Positions 1 through 8,961 of a stretch of DNA of 64,000 nt are shown in pieces. The translations under genes and the position numbers were made by a program. The stretch spans positions 62,001 to 126,000 of the forward strand of contig NZ_JAUHHC010000005.1 in the NCBI RefSeq assembly GCF_030410485.1, written 5' to 3'. The number at the start of each line of letters is the position of its first letter. The stretch's first letter is position 1. The DNA comes from Roseateles violae (GTDB taxonomy: Bacteria > Pseudomonadota > Gammaproteobacteria > Burkholderiales > Burkholderiaceae_C). The notes below the pieces were generated by a model. It did not search any database. It was not told the origin of the DNA and was given only the letters and a program-made list of their open reading frames with translations.

Positions 1-2
1 TC

Positions 3-1166
3 ATCGCGGGCTTCAAGGGGCGGCTGAAACAGCTGGTGCCCGACGGAACCGAGCGCTTTGCGAGCGGGCTCAGGAGCGACGAGCTGCGGTTTCGAGCGGA
101 GGCAACACGACGCGTTGCCGACTGCATCGAACCGGCTTTCGCCCGTTGGGCAGACGTGCTGGACCAGGACTATGAGGACAAGGCGCCGCAGGGCGTCGGG
201 ATGGCGCAGTACGAGGGCGGCAGGGAAATCTACCGCGGGCTCATTCGGCTTCACACGACGCTGGACCTGGAGGCCGAGGAAATTCATGAGATCGGCCTTG
301 AGCGCATTGCTCGAATTCACGAGCGGATGAAGAGCATCCGATCGCAGTGCGGCCTGGCGGATGACCCGAAAGCCTATCTGGAGTTCGTCCGGAACGACGC
401 CAGGTTCAGTGCGGCAACGCCCGAGGCAGTGACCGCCGTGTTCCAGCGCTATATCGACCGCATGGACCGCGCCTATTCCTCCGCATTCCGCGAGCCGCTC
501 AAGGTTGGATACGGCGCCGCACCCTTGCCCAAGGCGCTCGAAGGCAGCATGACGTTCGGCTTCTACTCTCCCGCGAAGCCGGGTCAGGAGCAGGCCCAAT
601 ACCTTTTCAATGGCGGCCACCTCACCGCGGTCCCGCTGCACACCATCGCGGCCTTGAATTTTCACGAGCTGGTCCCGGGGCATCATCTTCACCTGTCTAT
701 GCAGTATGGGAACGATGCGCTGCTGCCGATCAGCCGCAACGCATTCTGCAACGCCTTCAACGAAGGCTGGGCCGAGTACGCTGGACACCTGGCAGGTGAG
801 CTCGGGCTCTATGAAACGCCGGAAGAACAATATGGGCGATGCGCCTTGGACATATTTCTCACGTGCAGGCTCGTCGTTGATACAGGGATGAACGCGCTGG
901 GGTGGTCGCTGGAGCGAGCGCGTGAATTCATGCGTGAGAACACCTCGATGTCAGATGCGGAGATCCGCAGTGAGACGCTGAGATATGCATGCGACATCCC
1001 TGCTCAGGCTCTCGCCTACAAGTTAGGCGACACGGAGCTAATTCGGGCTCGGGAAGTTTCTCGCGCGAAACTGGGGGGTCGATTCGACCTGCGCGACTTT
1101 CATGCGCGTGTCCTGGCCTTCGGGGCTATGCCGCTACCGGATCTCCACAGGTATCTGAACGGCTAA
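3..1166 (+). CDS. DUF885 family metallohydrolase (5' end outside window)
   Basis: The frame is open to the left edge, so only the C-terminal 387 or so residues are present; DUF885 proteins are usually 550-600 residues. The signature HELVPGHHLH lies at nt 663-692, a gluzincin-like HExxPGHH zinc site, followed by NEGWAEYAG about 25 residues later, which would supply the glutamate ligand. The family is annotated as uncharacterised, probably zinc-dependent peptidases or hydrolases; the substrate is unknown. It lies on the same strand as, and about 115 bp before, an M81 metallopeptidase, so the two may share a transcript. The family call is firm, the function is not. Confidence 0.85.
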   Translation: MAGFKGRLKQLVPDGTERFASGLRSDELRFRAEATRRVADCIEPAFARWADVLDQDYEDKAPQGVGMAQYEGGREIYRGLIRLHTTLDLEAEEIHEIGLERIARIHERMKSIRSQCGLADDPKAYLEFVRNDARFSAATPEAVTAVFQRYIDRMDRAYSSAFREPLKVGYGAAPLPKALEGSMTFGFYSPAKPGQEQAQYLFNGGHLTAVPLHTIAALNFHELVPGHHLHLSMQYGNDALLPISRNAFCNAFNEGWAEYAGHLAGELGLYETPEEQYGRCALDIFLTCRLVVDTGMNALGWSLERAREFMRENTSMSDAEIRSETLRYACDIPAQALAYKLGDTELIRAREVSRAKLGGRFDLRDFHARVLAFGAMPLPDLHRYLNG

Positions 1167-1281
1167 CCCCGCTGGAACAAATGACGGCATGAATGCTTTG
1201 ATCGTCGAACCTACATATTTCCATTCAGGAAATTGCGTGTCTAGAACGACCAATCTATCCCTCCAACTCGCCTCCCATCGA

Positions 1282-2793
1282 ATGGAATCTTCGACCGCAT
1301 CCTCGCCGCTGAGAGTCTTCGTTGGCGGCCTCGCGCACGAGACGAACACCTTTTCGCCCTTGCCGACGAGCCGGCGCAGCTTCGTGGAGGGCGTCTTCCA
1401 CCGGGGTGGAGACGATGCAACGATCGCCACGGCAATGGCCTTTCCTGGTTACGGGGACATGCTCGAAGTCTGCGCACAGGCGGGTGATCAAGCCGTCGCT
1501 GGTATGTGCGCCTGGGCCCAGCCGGGCGGCCCCCTGCCGCATCGCGAATACGAGCGCTTGCGGGACGAGTTATTCGAGGAGATCGAGCGCGCGGGTCCGC
1601 TGGACTTCATCGTTCTCGTCCTACACGGCGCCATGGTGTCCAGCGAATGCTGGGATTGCGAAGGCGATCTCCTCAACCGGCTGCGCGATCGCGTGGGCGT
1701 AACGCCGGTCGGCGTTCTCCTTGATCTGCATTGCAACCTTACCGACTCGATGCTGCAGAGCGGCGCATTGCTCGTGGCATGCAAGGAGTATCCGCACACT
1801 GACTTTCGGGACCGCGCCCAGGAGTTGCGTGACCTGCTGGCCGACGTCGTGCGCGGGGGACGCACCATGCCTCGGCCAGTGATGAGGCCCGTACCGATGC
1901 TCGCCCTGATGGGCACCACCGAGGATCCAATGAAGGAGTTCGTCGTCCAGCTCAAGCAGTGCGAAAACACGCCGGGCATCGCCTCGGTGTCTGCCATGCA
2001 CGGCTTCGCATGGTCCGACACGCCGCACTCACGCGCTGCGCTGCTCGCGTGGTACGACCCTCGGATAGAGACGGCGGAAGAACGTGCCCGTTCTACAGTC
2101 GCCGCTTTGGCGTCACGCCTGTACGAAATCGGCACGAAGACGCAGGGGACGCGGCTGCCGCTCAGGGACGCGCTTGCGCGCGCTCTCTCGCTTGTGGACG
2201 GCGCGAAAGGCAGACCGGTCGCGTTCGCCGACGGCTCGGACAACCCCGGAGGCGGCGCTGCCAGTGACAGCACCTTCGTGCTCAGCGAATTGCTTCGGCA
2301 AGGCGTGAGCGGCGTGGCGCTGGGGATGATCTGGGACCCGCAAGCCGCGGCCATTGCCGCCAATGCCGGCGTTGGCGCGAAGCTTCCCCTGCGCATCGGC
2401 GGCAAGGTCGGCCCGCTGTCGGGCGAGCCAGTGGACCTCGATGTAGAAGTGGTTTGCGTGAGGGACGACGCTACTCAGCGCGGTCTGTCGGGCGGCAGGG
2501 AAGCGCTAGGGCTGGCAGTGACCGTCCGCACGCCCGCCATCGACATCGTCATCAACTCGATCCGCCAACAAGTGTTCTCTCCGGATTGCTTCACTGAGAT
2601 GGGCGTCGACCTCTTTAAGAAAGCGTTGATCGTGGTGAAGTCGACGCAACACTTTCGAATGGGCTTCGATGCAGTGGCCTCTGCAGTCGTGTACTGCGAC
2701 GCTCCTGGCTCGCTCCACGGCGATCTTGGAAAGCTGCCGTTTCGTCATCTCGCACGTCCCATCTGGCCGCTCGACCCGGCTCCCGCTCCATGA
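1282..2793 (+). CDS. M81 family metallopeptidase (MlrC-like)
   Basis: A 503-residue protein of the M81/MlrC family, named after microcystinase C, which cleaves linearised microcystin; most members act on unknown peptides or amides. The N-terminal signature GGLAHETNTFSP is at residues 15-26. DLHCNLTDSM and CKEYPHTDFRDRA follow in the N-terminal domain, and ADGSDNPGGGAASD opens the MlrC C-terminal domain. An in-frame ATG at 1189 would add 31 residues that do not resemble the family N-terminus, so 1282 is preferred, although neither start has a strong ribosome-binding site. Cleavage of microcystin itself is not implied. Confidence 0.88.
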   Translation: MESSTASSPLRVFVGGLAHETNTFSPLPTSRRSFVEGVFHRGGDDATIATAMAFPGYGDMLEVCAQAGDQAVAGMCAWAQPGGPLPHREYERLRDELFEEIERAGPLDFIVLVLHGAMVSSECWDCEGDLLNRLRDRVGVTPVGVLLDLHCNLTDSMLQSGALLVACKEYPHTDFRDRAQELRDLLADVVRGGRTMPRPVMRPVPMLALMGTTEDPMKEFVVQLKQCENTPGIASVSAMHGFAWSDTPHSRAALLAWYDPRIETAEERARSTVAALASRLYEIGTKTQGTRLPLRDALARALSLVDGAKGRPVAFADGSDNPGGGAASDSTFVLSELLRQGVSGVALGMIWDPQAAAIAANAGVGAKLPLRIGGKVGPLSGEPVDLDVEVVCVRDDATQRGLSGGREALGLAVTVRTPAIDIVINSIRQQVFSPDCFTEMGVDLFKKALIVVKSTQHFRMGFDAVASAVVYCDAPGSLHGDLGKLPFRHLARPIWPLDPAPAP

Positions 2794-2952
2794 CCAAGTC
2801 CGCGATTTCGAGCCACCCGAGCCATTGACCAAGTCGAACTCTTCAACGGTCATATCAGCGAGTTGACTCAGCAAAGACTATTCAGGTTGGCAGCCGAGTT
2901 AGAGGCCGCCCGCACCATATTGCTATGACCTGGTGCACTAACAAGGACAACC

Positions 2953-4104
2953 ATGCCGCCTGTCGCCTGCATTGAAGACCTACGCCGCCTGGCCGAGAAG
3001 CGAGTCCCGCGCATGTTTTACGACTACGTGGACTCAGGGTCTTGGACGGAGAGCACCTATCGCGCCAACGAAGCTGACTTTCAGGGCATCAAGCTTCGTC
3101 AGCGCGTTGCAGTGAACATTGCTGAGCGCAGCACTTCGACAATGATGCTTGGCAGTGACTACTCGATGCCGATCGCACTTGCGCCGACGGGCTTGACCGG
3201 CATGCAGCACGCCGACGGGGAAATACTGGCCGCAAAGGCGGCAGAGGCGTTCGGTGTGCCTTTCGCGCTGTCGACCATGAGCATCTGCTCGATCGAAGAT
3301 GTAGCCGCTCATACCAAGGCACCGTTCTGGTTCCAGCTCTACATGATGCGAGACCGTTCGGCAATGGAGCTGATGATTGAGCGAGCGCGAGCCGCTCGAT
3401 GCAGCGCGCTGATCCTGACCCTGGACCTCCAGGTGATTGGTCAGCGGCACAAGGACATCTACAACGGCTTGACGGCTCCGCCAAGGCCGACGCTTCGCAA
3501 CCTGGTCAATCTGGCCACGAAGCCGGCCTGGTGTCTTGGGATGCTGCGAACTCGCCGACGCACATTTGGAAATCTCTTGGGCCATATGAAGGGCGTGAGC
3601 GACATGAAATCCTTGTCGTCGTGGGTGAACGAGCAGTTCGACCCCGCGCTGTCTTGGGCGGATGTGGAGTGGGTCAAAAAGCGCTGGGGCGGCAAATTGA
3701 TTCTCAAAGGGATCATGGAGGCAACCGATGCAAGGTTGGCTGCAGATTCCGGCGCCGACGCCCTCGTCGTCAGTAACCATGGTGGTCGCCAGCTCGACGG
3801 TGCGGAAAGCAGCATCACGGCGCTGCCGCGCATCGTCGACGCGGTAGGCCAACGCGTAGAGGTTCACGTAGACAGCGGTGTCCGATCTGGCCAAGACGTG
3901 CTCAAGGCCCGAGCTCTGGGGGCTCAAGGCGCCTGGATCGGGAGGGCGTTCCTTTATGGGCTCGGAGCAATGGGACAGGCTGGCGTCACGCGAGCTCTGC
4001 AAATCATCCACAAGGAATTGGACACCACGATGGCGTTCTGCGGGCACACAAAGCTCGAGAACGTCAGTCGCGCCATCCTTGCGGAGCCCAGCGGTAGTGC
4101 CTAG
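2953..4104 (+). CDS. FMN-dependent alpha-hydroxy-acid dehydrogenase (LldD family)
   Basis: A 383-residue FMN enzyme of the L-lactate dehydrogenase/glycolate oxidase/mandelate dehydrogenase family, which oxidises (S)-2-hydroxy acids to 2-oxo acids. The catalytic segment SNHGGRQLDG is at residues 274-283: His276 is the proton acceptor and Arg279 binds the substrate carboxylate. The FMN-phosphate region VDSGVRSGQDVLKA follows, and Lys252 lies in LILKGIM. Substrate cannot be assigned: the family motif usually reading as TVDxxxxGRRExD is LTLDLQVIGQRHKD here. It follows the M81 gene on the same strand after 159 bp; neighbouring peptidase and hydrolase genes hint at catabolic use. Confidence 0.92.
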   Translation: MPPVACIEDLRRLAEKRVPRMFYDYVDSGSWTESTYRANEADFQGIKLRQRVAVNIAERSTSTMMLGSDYSMPIALAPTGLTGMQHADGEILAAKAAEAFGVPFALSTMSICSIEDVAAHTKAPFWFQLYMMRDRSAMELMIERARAARCSALILTLDLQVIGQRHKDIYNGLTAPPRPTLRNLVNLATKPAWCLGMLRTRRRTFGNLLGHMKGVSDMKSLSSWVNEQFDPALSWADVEWVKKRWGGKLILKGIMEATDARLAADSGADALVVSNHGGRQLDGAESSITALPRIVDAVGQRVEVHVDSGVRSGQDVLKARALGAQGAWIGRAFLYGLGAMGQAGVTRALQIIHKELDTTMAFCGHTKLENVSRAILAEPSGSA

Positions 4105-4413
4105 CCGCCCGCAAAGCTGACGCTCGTCAGTACCTGCTAATGGCCGTCTGCGTCAGTAGTCAGCCCCGCCAGAAAGCTGCCGCGCAGCCAGCGCAAACGA
4201 CCTAGCCACCGGCCGCTGTCGGCGAGTTCCGCGTCCGGTCGGTCTCGGCCATCTCCTGACATTCGTGACCGGCTGCTTTGTAGAAGTTCAACGAAGCGGG
4301 CCAAAGGAAGCCGCGAACTTCATGGGGCCTTTCTTCAAGAAAATGGAGTTGTCGATTTTTGCCAATCGCTCGATCGTCGAGACTTCACCGGGCAACATAT
4401 GCCATCGGTTCGA
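4105..4413. other. Noncoding stretch, no gene recognised
   Basis: About 310 bp between two convergent genes. It contains GC-rich filler with short recurring CGCTCGTCAG/CGTCAGTAGTC-type words like those in other spacers of the first 16 kb. A short plus-strand open frame (4265-4501) runs into the 3' end of the LysR gene and shows no family resemblance. No convincing terminator or RNA was found. Confidence 0.5.
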
Positions 4414-5325
4414 TCAAGACTTCTGGTGCGTCGCGAAGTGCATCGCTAGCAAGTCGATGAACCGTCTGGTCCGCTCTGGCAGGAAGCGGCGTGACGCATA
4501 GACCACCTGTATCGGCGCCTTGTCGCCGGTCCACTCTGGCATGACTTCGACCAAACGACCGTCGTTCAATTCGGTCATGACGTCCCAGACGGAACGTCGC
4601 ACCAAGCCAAGTCCCGCCAGCGCCCAATCGTGAGCTTGTTCGCCGTTGTCGGCAACCATGCGACCGCGCACGCGCACGGTGGTCGATGTCCCGGAGGGTT
4701 TGTCTACCGGCCAGAACCGCCAATCCGCGTGGCCGGCGAGGTTGTGGGTCATCACGATGCAGTCATGCGCCAACAAATCGGTTGGTGTCCTTGGCGGCTC
4801 GCGATGCGCAAGATAGGACGGGGCCGCGCACACCACGCGCCGATTGGGTGCGAGGGGGCGAACCGCCAGACGCGAGTCCTCGATGTCACCGATGCGAACG
4901 GCGCAGTCGAAGCCACCTTCGATCAGATCAACCACAGAGTCAGACAGCGACAGGTGCACGGACACCCCCGGGTTGTCGAGCGCGAAGCCCGCCATCGCGG
5001 GCCCGATCCAGCGCCGTCCCAAGGCCACCGGCGACGAGACGCGCAGGACGCCGCGCGGCCCGAGCGTGCCTCGGCCAATCGCGGCCTCGGCGTCCTCCAC
5101 TTCGGCCAGGATGGCCTGGCAGCGCTCGAAATAGATGGCACCTTCGTCCGTCAGTGACAAGGTCCGGGAATTGCGCTGCAGCAGCCGCGTGCCCAGCGAC
5201 GCCTCCAGCCGCGCAAGGCGCTTGCTTCCAACAGCAGGCGAAAAACCCAGCTCCCGGCCCGCGGCCGAGAGGCTGCCGGCAGTCACGGTCTGAACGAAGA
5301 GCTTCATGTCGGCGAGTTCAGTCAT
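4414..5325 (-). CDS. LysR family transcriptional regulator
   Basis: A 303-residue LysR-type regulator. The N-terminal winged helix-turn-helix spans residues 1-65, with ADMKLFVQTVTAGSLSAAG and FSPAVGSKRLARLEASLG typical of the family; the C-terminal periplasmic-binding-like effector domain follows. Start ATG 5325 was chosen because the family N-terminus begins there, although the frame stays open for 81 more codons upstream. The gene diverges from a SnoaL-like gene across 76 bp, the usual layout in which a LysR protein controls its divergent neighbour and itself. The inducer is unknown. Confidence 0.95.
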   Translation of the reverse strand: MTELADMKLFVQTVTAGSLSAAGRELGFSPAVGSKRLARLEASLGTRLLQRNSRTLSLTDEGAIYFERCQAILAEVEDAEAAIGRGTLGPRGVLRVSSPVALGRRWIGPAMAGFALDNPGVSVHLSLSDSVVDLIEGGFDCAVRIGDIEDSRLAVRPLAPNRRVVCAAPSYLAHREPPRTPTDLLAHDCIVMTHNLAGHADWRFWPVDKPSGTSTTVRVRGRMVADNGEQAHDWALAGLGLVRRSVWDVMTELNDGRLVEVMPEWTGDKAPIQVVYASRRFLPERTRRFIDLLAMHFATHQKS

Positions 5326-5401
5326 CTGTTCTTTTTTGGAATAGGTGGTTTTCAGATATCGGCCATTTTCTCTTGAATGGAAACGATTGATAGTGCCAAA
5401 C

Positions 5402-5965
5402 ATGAACTCACTACCTCTCACCCCCCGCCGTGCTGTAGCCCTTGCCGTGATGGCGACCGCTACAGTGTTGTCCTCCACTCCCGCACTGGCTGCTGCTGGC
5501 GAGCCCATGCCTGAGCCCGCCCACACCGTCGCGGACCGGTCTATCAGTACAGCGCAACGCGAGGCCATGACCTTGGCCGCGCGCCGCTACGTCGCTTTCT
5601 GGAACACCGGTGAAGCCAGTTTTGCGCGGCTCGCGCTGGCACCCGATTTCGTGGACCGCACGCTGCCGCCGGGCCGGCCGCAGGGCTTCGAAGGCCCGCT
5701 CTTCGCCTCGAAGAACTTTCGCGAGGCCGTGCCCGACCTGAAAGCCGAGGTACAGGAATTGATGCTGGTGGACGACCGCGTGATCGCCCGCTTGCGCTTC
5801 ACCGGCCACTACACCGGCACCTTCCAGGGCAAGTCCGGCGATGGCCGTTCCGTGAACTTCATCGCAACCGACATCTACCGCGTCGCGAACGGCTTGATCG
5901 CCGAGAACTGGCACATCGAAGACAACCTGACGCTGCTGCGGCAGCTCGGCGTCGTGCATCCCTGA
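5402..5965 (+). CDS. Secreted SnoaL-like / NTF2-fold protein
   Basis: A 187-residue protein beginning with a signal peptide (hydrophobic core AVALAVMATATVLSS, probable cleavage after ALAAA near residue 32). The rest fits a SnoaL-like NTF2 fold (ester cyclase/polyketide-cyclase-like): RYVAFWNTGE, FVDRTLPPG, and a C-terminal IAENWHIEDNLTLLRQLG. Members are small alpha+beta barrels, some of them enzymes and many unassigned. ATG 5402 is chosen over 5345 because it directly precedes the signal peptide. It is first in a probable four-gene unit (5402-8025) divergent from a LysR regulator. Confidence 0.85.
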   Translation: MNSLPLTPRRAVALAVMATATVLSSTPALAAAGEPMPEPAHTVADRSISTAQREAMTLAARRYVAFWNTGEASFARLALAPDFVDRTLPPGRPQGFEGPLFASKNFREAVPDLKAEVQELMLVDDRVIARLRFTGHYTGTFQGKSGDGRSVNFIATDIYRVANGLIAENWHIEDNLTLLRQLGVVHP

Positions 5966-5994
5966 ACCGCTCACCCATTGGCAAGGAGTCATTC

Positions 5995-6711
5995 ATGTCC
6001 CTTTCAAACCAGACAGTCCTCGTCATTGGCGGGAGCTCGGGCATCGGCCTGGCCGTTACGCGCGGCGCGCTCAAACTCGGCGCCCGCGTTATCGCCGCTG
6101 GGCGCGATGCCGAGCGGCTGGCCTCGGCGGCGGCCGCAAACCCCGGCCTTGAGACTGAATCGATCGACATCACGGATGAAGATGACGTTGCCGCCGTCTT
6201 TGAACGTATCGGCGCACTGGACCATCTGGTCGTGACGGCTGGGGCGCTGATTGGCTCGTCGCCGCTGCCCATGCTGGACATCTCTACGATGCGCGAGGCC
6301 ATCGGGGTCAAGCTGACCGGCAGCCTCGTCGCGGCCAAGCATGCGGCGAGGCACCTGCGTCCCGGCGGATCGATTGGCTTCACCTCCGGCGTGCTGGCAC
6401 GCAAGCCCGCGCCCAACTCCGTAGTGAAGACAGCCATCAACGCGGCTCTCGAAGCCGCCACGCGGCAGTTGGCGCGCGAGCTTGCGCCCCTGCGCGTCTA
6501 CGCCGTCAGCCCTGGCCCCGTAAACACGCCGAGCTGGCGGTTCATGGACGACGCGAGCCGAAGCGCGATGTTCGAAAGACTGGCAAGCACGCTGCCCGCG
6601 GGCTTTGCGGCCAGCGACGAGGACACCGCCGCCGGCTATCTGTTCGCGATGCAGGCGCGCGCGCTCACGGGGGCCGTCATTGACCTGGACAGCGGCGCAC
6701 TGGTTGCCTGA
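5995..6711 (+). CDS. SDR family oxidoreductase lacking the canonical Tyr
   Basis: A 238-residue Rossmann-fold short-chain dehydrogenase/reductase. The nucleotide-binding motif GGSSGIG is at residues 12-18, the NNAG position reads VTAGAL, and a serine is present in GFTSGVLA. In place of the active-site YxxxK the sequence reads NSVVK, so the catalytic tyrosine is replaced by asparagine while the lysine is kept. The C-terminal VYAVSPGPVNTP is typical of the family. A good AAGGAG site precedes ATG 5995. The gene lies 29 bp after the SnoaL-like gene and 1 bp before a VOC gene, suggesting co-translation. Confidence 0.93.
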   Translation: MSLSNQTVLVIGGSSGIGLAVTRGALKLGARVIAAGRDAERLASAAAANPGLETESIDITDEDDVAAVFERIGALDHLVVTAGALIGSSPLPMLDISTMREAIGVKLTGSLVAAKHAARHLRPGGSIGFTSGVLARKPAPNSVVKTAINAALEAATRQLARELAPLRVYAVSPGPVNTPSWRFMDDASRSAMFERLASTLPAGFAASDEDTAAGYLFAMQARALTGAVIDLDSGALVA

Positions 6712-6712
6712 G

Positions 6713-7123
6713 GTGTTCTTGTCGTCGCTGCCGCGGCTCGACCACGTACTGCTTGTCGTGAGGGATGCGCAGCCGACGCTGTCCTTCCTCACCAAAGTAG
6801 TCGGACTTCGCATCGGCCCGAGGCCGCCATTTCGTTTCCCGGGCTGGTGGCTCTATTCGGGTGAGCAGGCTGTCGTGCACGTCGCGCTACGCGACAACAG
6901 CGGAGAGCTCGCCGAGCAGGTCGGAGCGCGGAATGATTCGGGCCATGCAGGCTTGATTGACCACATCGCCTTCCGCGTCGCGGAGGCACAGACGATTCGC
7001 CAACGGCTCGACGACGAGGGCTGGTTGTTTCATGAAGCCGACGTTCCTGCAACGGGCGAGCGGCAGTTCTTCATTGCGGTTCCCGAAGGGCCAACGGTCG
7101 AGTTGGTCACGGCCGCGCGATGA
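6713..7123 (+). CDS. VOC family (glyoxalase/bleomycin-resistance-like) protein
   Basis: A 136-residue vicinal-oxygen-chelate domain protein. RLDHVLLVVRDAQPTLSFL opens the first beta-alpha-beta module and HIAFRVAEAQTIRQRLDD the second, with VPEGPTVELV at the C-terminus. His10 (LDH), Glu-type ligands near the end and the second-module His fit a metal-binding VOC fold, but the substrate is unknown. No ATG is available at the domain start; GTG 6713, one base after the SDR stop, gives a full-length domain. Tight coupling to the SDR gene suggests they share a pathway. Confidence 0.85.
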   Translation: MFLSSLPRLDHVLLVVRDAQPTLSFLTKVVGLRIGPRPPFRFPGWWLYSGEQAVVHVALRDNSGELAEQVGARNDSGHAGLIDHIAFRVAEAQTIRQRLDDEGWLFHEADVPATGERQFFIAVPEGPTVELVTAAR

Positions 7124-7158
7124 CAAGTCCTTTTTTTTATCTACCGGAAAGGTTCACG

Positions 7159-8025
7159 ATGTCTTCATCCCACGCGTCCGGCCGCAGCCTTTGGCCCGAC
7201 AACATTCGCCTCGTGATCTCCGTCTCCATGCAGTTTGAAGCTGGGGCCCAAAGCGAACACAACAACGGCGCGCCGTTCCCACCGCTCGTCGAGAACGTGC
7301 CCGATCTGCCCGCCCGCACCTGGTTCGACTATGGCATTCGCGAAGGTATCCCGCGCATGCTTGACCTGTGGGAAAAGCATAGCGTGCAGGTCACCTCGCA
7401 CATGACCGGGCAGGCCGTCGAACGAAATCCGGCGCTGGCCCGCGAAATCGTAGCGCGCGGCCACGAGGCTGCCGCGCATGGCCAGACGTGGACGCCGCAC
7501 TGGAGGCTGAGCGAAGCCGAGGAGCGCGCCTCCTACGCCGCCAACATCAACGCTATCGAGCGGGCCACGGGCACGCGCCCGGTCGGCTTCAACGCCTTCT
7601 GGCTGCGTGGCACGCCGAACACGCTGAGCGTTCTTCAGAGCCTAGGCTTTACGTACCACATCGACGATCTATCAAGCGACGAGCCGATGACCACGCAGGT
7701 CAACGGTAAACCATTTGCGATCGTGCCTTACACGCTGCGCAACAACGACATTGCGCGCTATGGTGCAGAAGGCCCACTCACTGCATCGGCGTTCGGACAG
7801 GAGCTCAAGGATGAGTTCGACCAGTTGTACGAAGAAGCGGCTTACCGGCGCAGAATGATGTCAATCTCTACCCATGACCGGATCGGCGGCACCCCGGCGC
7901 GAGTGAAAGTCACGGGCGATTTCCTGCGCTATGCGCGGCAGCATCCGGGAGTGGCATTCATGCGCAAGGATCAGATCGCCCGATTAGCACTGAGCTTGCC
8001 AAACGTGCCGATCAAAGAGTACTGA
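7159..8025 (+). CDS. Polysaccharide-deacetylase family protein (PuuE-like)
   Basis: A 288-residue NodB-fold (carbohydrate esterase 4-like) protein. The metal-site region reads GHEAAAHGQTW, and VTSHMTGQAVERNP and RPVGFNAFWLRGTPNTL follow the pattern of the cytosolic PuuE/allantoinase-like branch rather than secreted chitin deacetylases; there is no signal peptide. It may therefore hydrolyse a small amide instead of a polysaccharide. GGAAAGG 6-12 nt before ATG 7159 supports this start; an ATG at 7120 overlapping the VOC stop (ATGA) would add 13 residues. It is last in the set starting at 5402. Confidence 0.85.
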   Translation: MSSSHASGRSLWPDNIRLVISVSMQFEAGAQSEHNNGAPFPPLVENVPDLPARTWFDYGIREGIPRMLDLWEKHSVQVTSHMTGQAVERNPALAREIVARGHEAAAHGQTWTPHWRLSEAEERASYAANINAIERATGTRPVGFNAFWLRGTPNTLSVLQSLGFTYHIDDLSSDEPMTTQVNGKPFAIVPYTLRNNDIARYGAEGPLTASAFGQELKDEFDQLYEEAAYRRRMMSISTHDRIGGTPARVKVTGDFLRYARQHPGVAFMRKDQIARLALSLPNVPIKEY

Positions 8026-8406
8026 TCAGAGGCGCGCGTTGATGACTTGCAAACCGCTCAGTCATGTCGACTACGCGCCGGATCTTAGGAGCTCTTCGGC
8101 AACCAGGCCCTCTCATTGCGCAGTCGCCGCCGGCTAGGAAGCCGTACTCACGTTCGCGGCCACAAGCCGACCGTCGCCAGTGGCCGCTTTGGAGCACACC
8201 ATGCGCGGGTACGTGTCGTTGACGAAACTGTCATCTAACGGCCCATCCTCCGCAAATTGACTGCATTCCGCGACGCTAATCGCCCGGGCTCCAAGGTGGC
8301 GCTATGTCGGTTTTGCAGCCAGAATATGTGCGTACCAGGAACTCGGGGCGGCTGCCTCCGCACTGTTCCCGCTCGAGACACCGCTGCAGACGGAAGGAAG
8401 CTAGCG
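8026..8406. other. Noncoding spacer, no gene recognised
   Basis: About 380 bp between the deacetylase and the GNAT gene. It contains accessory-type filler (CGGCCACAAGCCGACCGTCG, CAGTGGCCGCTTTGG) similar in style to words near 9.0 kb. A GNAT promoter probably lies in its right half, but no hexamer pair was convincing. No tRNA or transposon end was found. Confidence 0.5.
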
Positions 8407-8961
8407 ATGGGAATCCGCGTCGCCACGCCGGAAGATTCTCAAGCCATCGCGGAGATTTACGAGCCTATCGTGCGCGACACGCCTATCTCATTCGAGTTGG
8501 ACGTTCCAAGCGCAGCCCAGATGCGAGAGCGCATCACGGTGACGCTGCAGACGCTTCCCTGGCTGGTCAGCGAAGACGAGCATGGCGCGGTGAACGGCTA
8601 CGCCTACGCAAGCCGGCATCGCGAGCGCCCGGCGTATCAATGGGTCGTCGACACAACGGCTTATGTGCGAGCGGACGCTCGTGGTCAGGGCATCGGCAAG
8701 GGCCTCTATGGCGAGCTCAAGGCAGTGTTGGTTGACCTGGGGTACTTCCAGGCGTTCGCCGGTATCGCCTTGCCCAATGCCGCTAGCGTCGCGCTGCATG
8801 AGTCGGTCGGCTTCACGCCGATTGGTGTGTACCGCGACGTCGGCTTCAAGCTGGGGCATTGGCGCGACGTGGGCTGGTGGCAATGTGCGCTTCGCTCGGC
8901 GGGCACACCTGAAGGGGCGCCGCGGCCGTTTAACTCGTGGAGCGCTGAGGCCTTGACCTGA
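8407..8961 (+). CDS. GNAT N-acetyltransferase (phosphinothricin acetyltransferase-like)
   Basis: A 184-residue GNAT acetyltransferase of the PAT/YncA type. Residues 1-12 (MGIRVATPEDSQ) and EIYEPIVRDTPISFE match the N-terminal substrate region, and ARGQGIGKGLYGEL is the acetyl-CoA pyrophosphate loop. GIALPNAASVALHESVGF and GHWRDVGWWQ near the C-terminus are hallmarks of phosphinothricin/methionine-sulfoximine acetyltransferases. AAGGAAG precedes ATG 8407; longer upstream starts carry no domain. It probably detoxifies amino-acid analogues; the exact substrate is an inference. Confidence 0.92.
   Translation: MGIRVATPEDSQAIAEIYEPIVRDTPISFELDVPSAAQMRERITVTLQTLPWLVSEDEHGAVNGYAYASRHRERPAYQWVVDTTAYVRADARGQGIGKGLYGELKAVLVDLGYFQAFAGIALPNAASVALHESVGFTPIGVYRDVGFKLGHWRDVGWWQCALRSAGTPEGAPRPFNSWSAEALT

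Noticed and set aside
1282-2793. Specific assignment as microcystin-degrading MlrC
   Set aside because: Most M81 proteins have other roles, and no mlrA, mlrB or mlrD gene is present.
4265-4501. A 78-codon plus-strand frame between LldD and LysR genes
   Set aside because: Overlaps the LysR 3' end, has no ribosome-binding site and no recognisable family.
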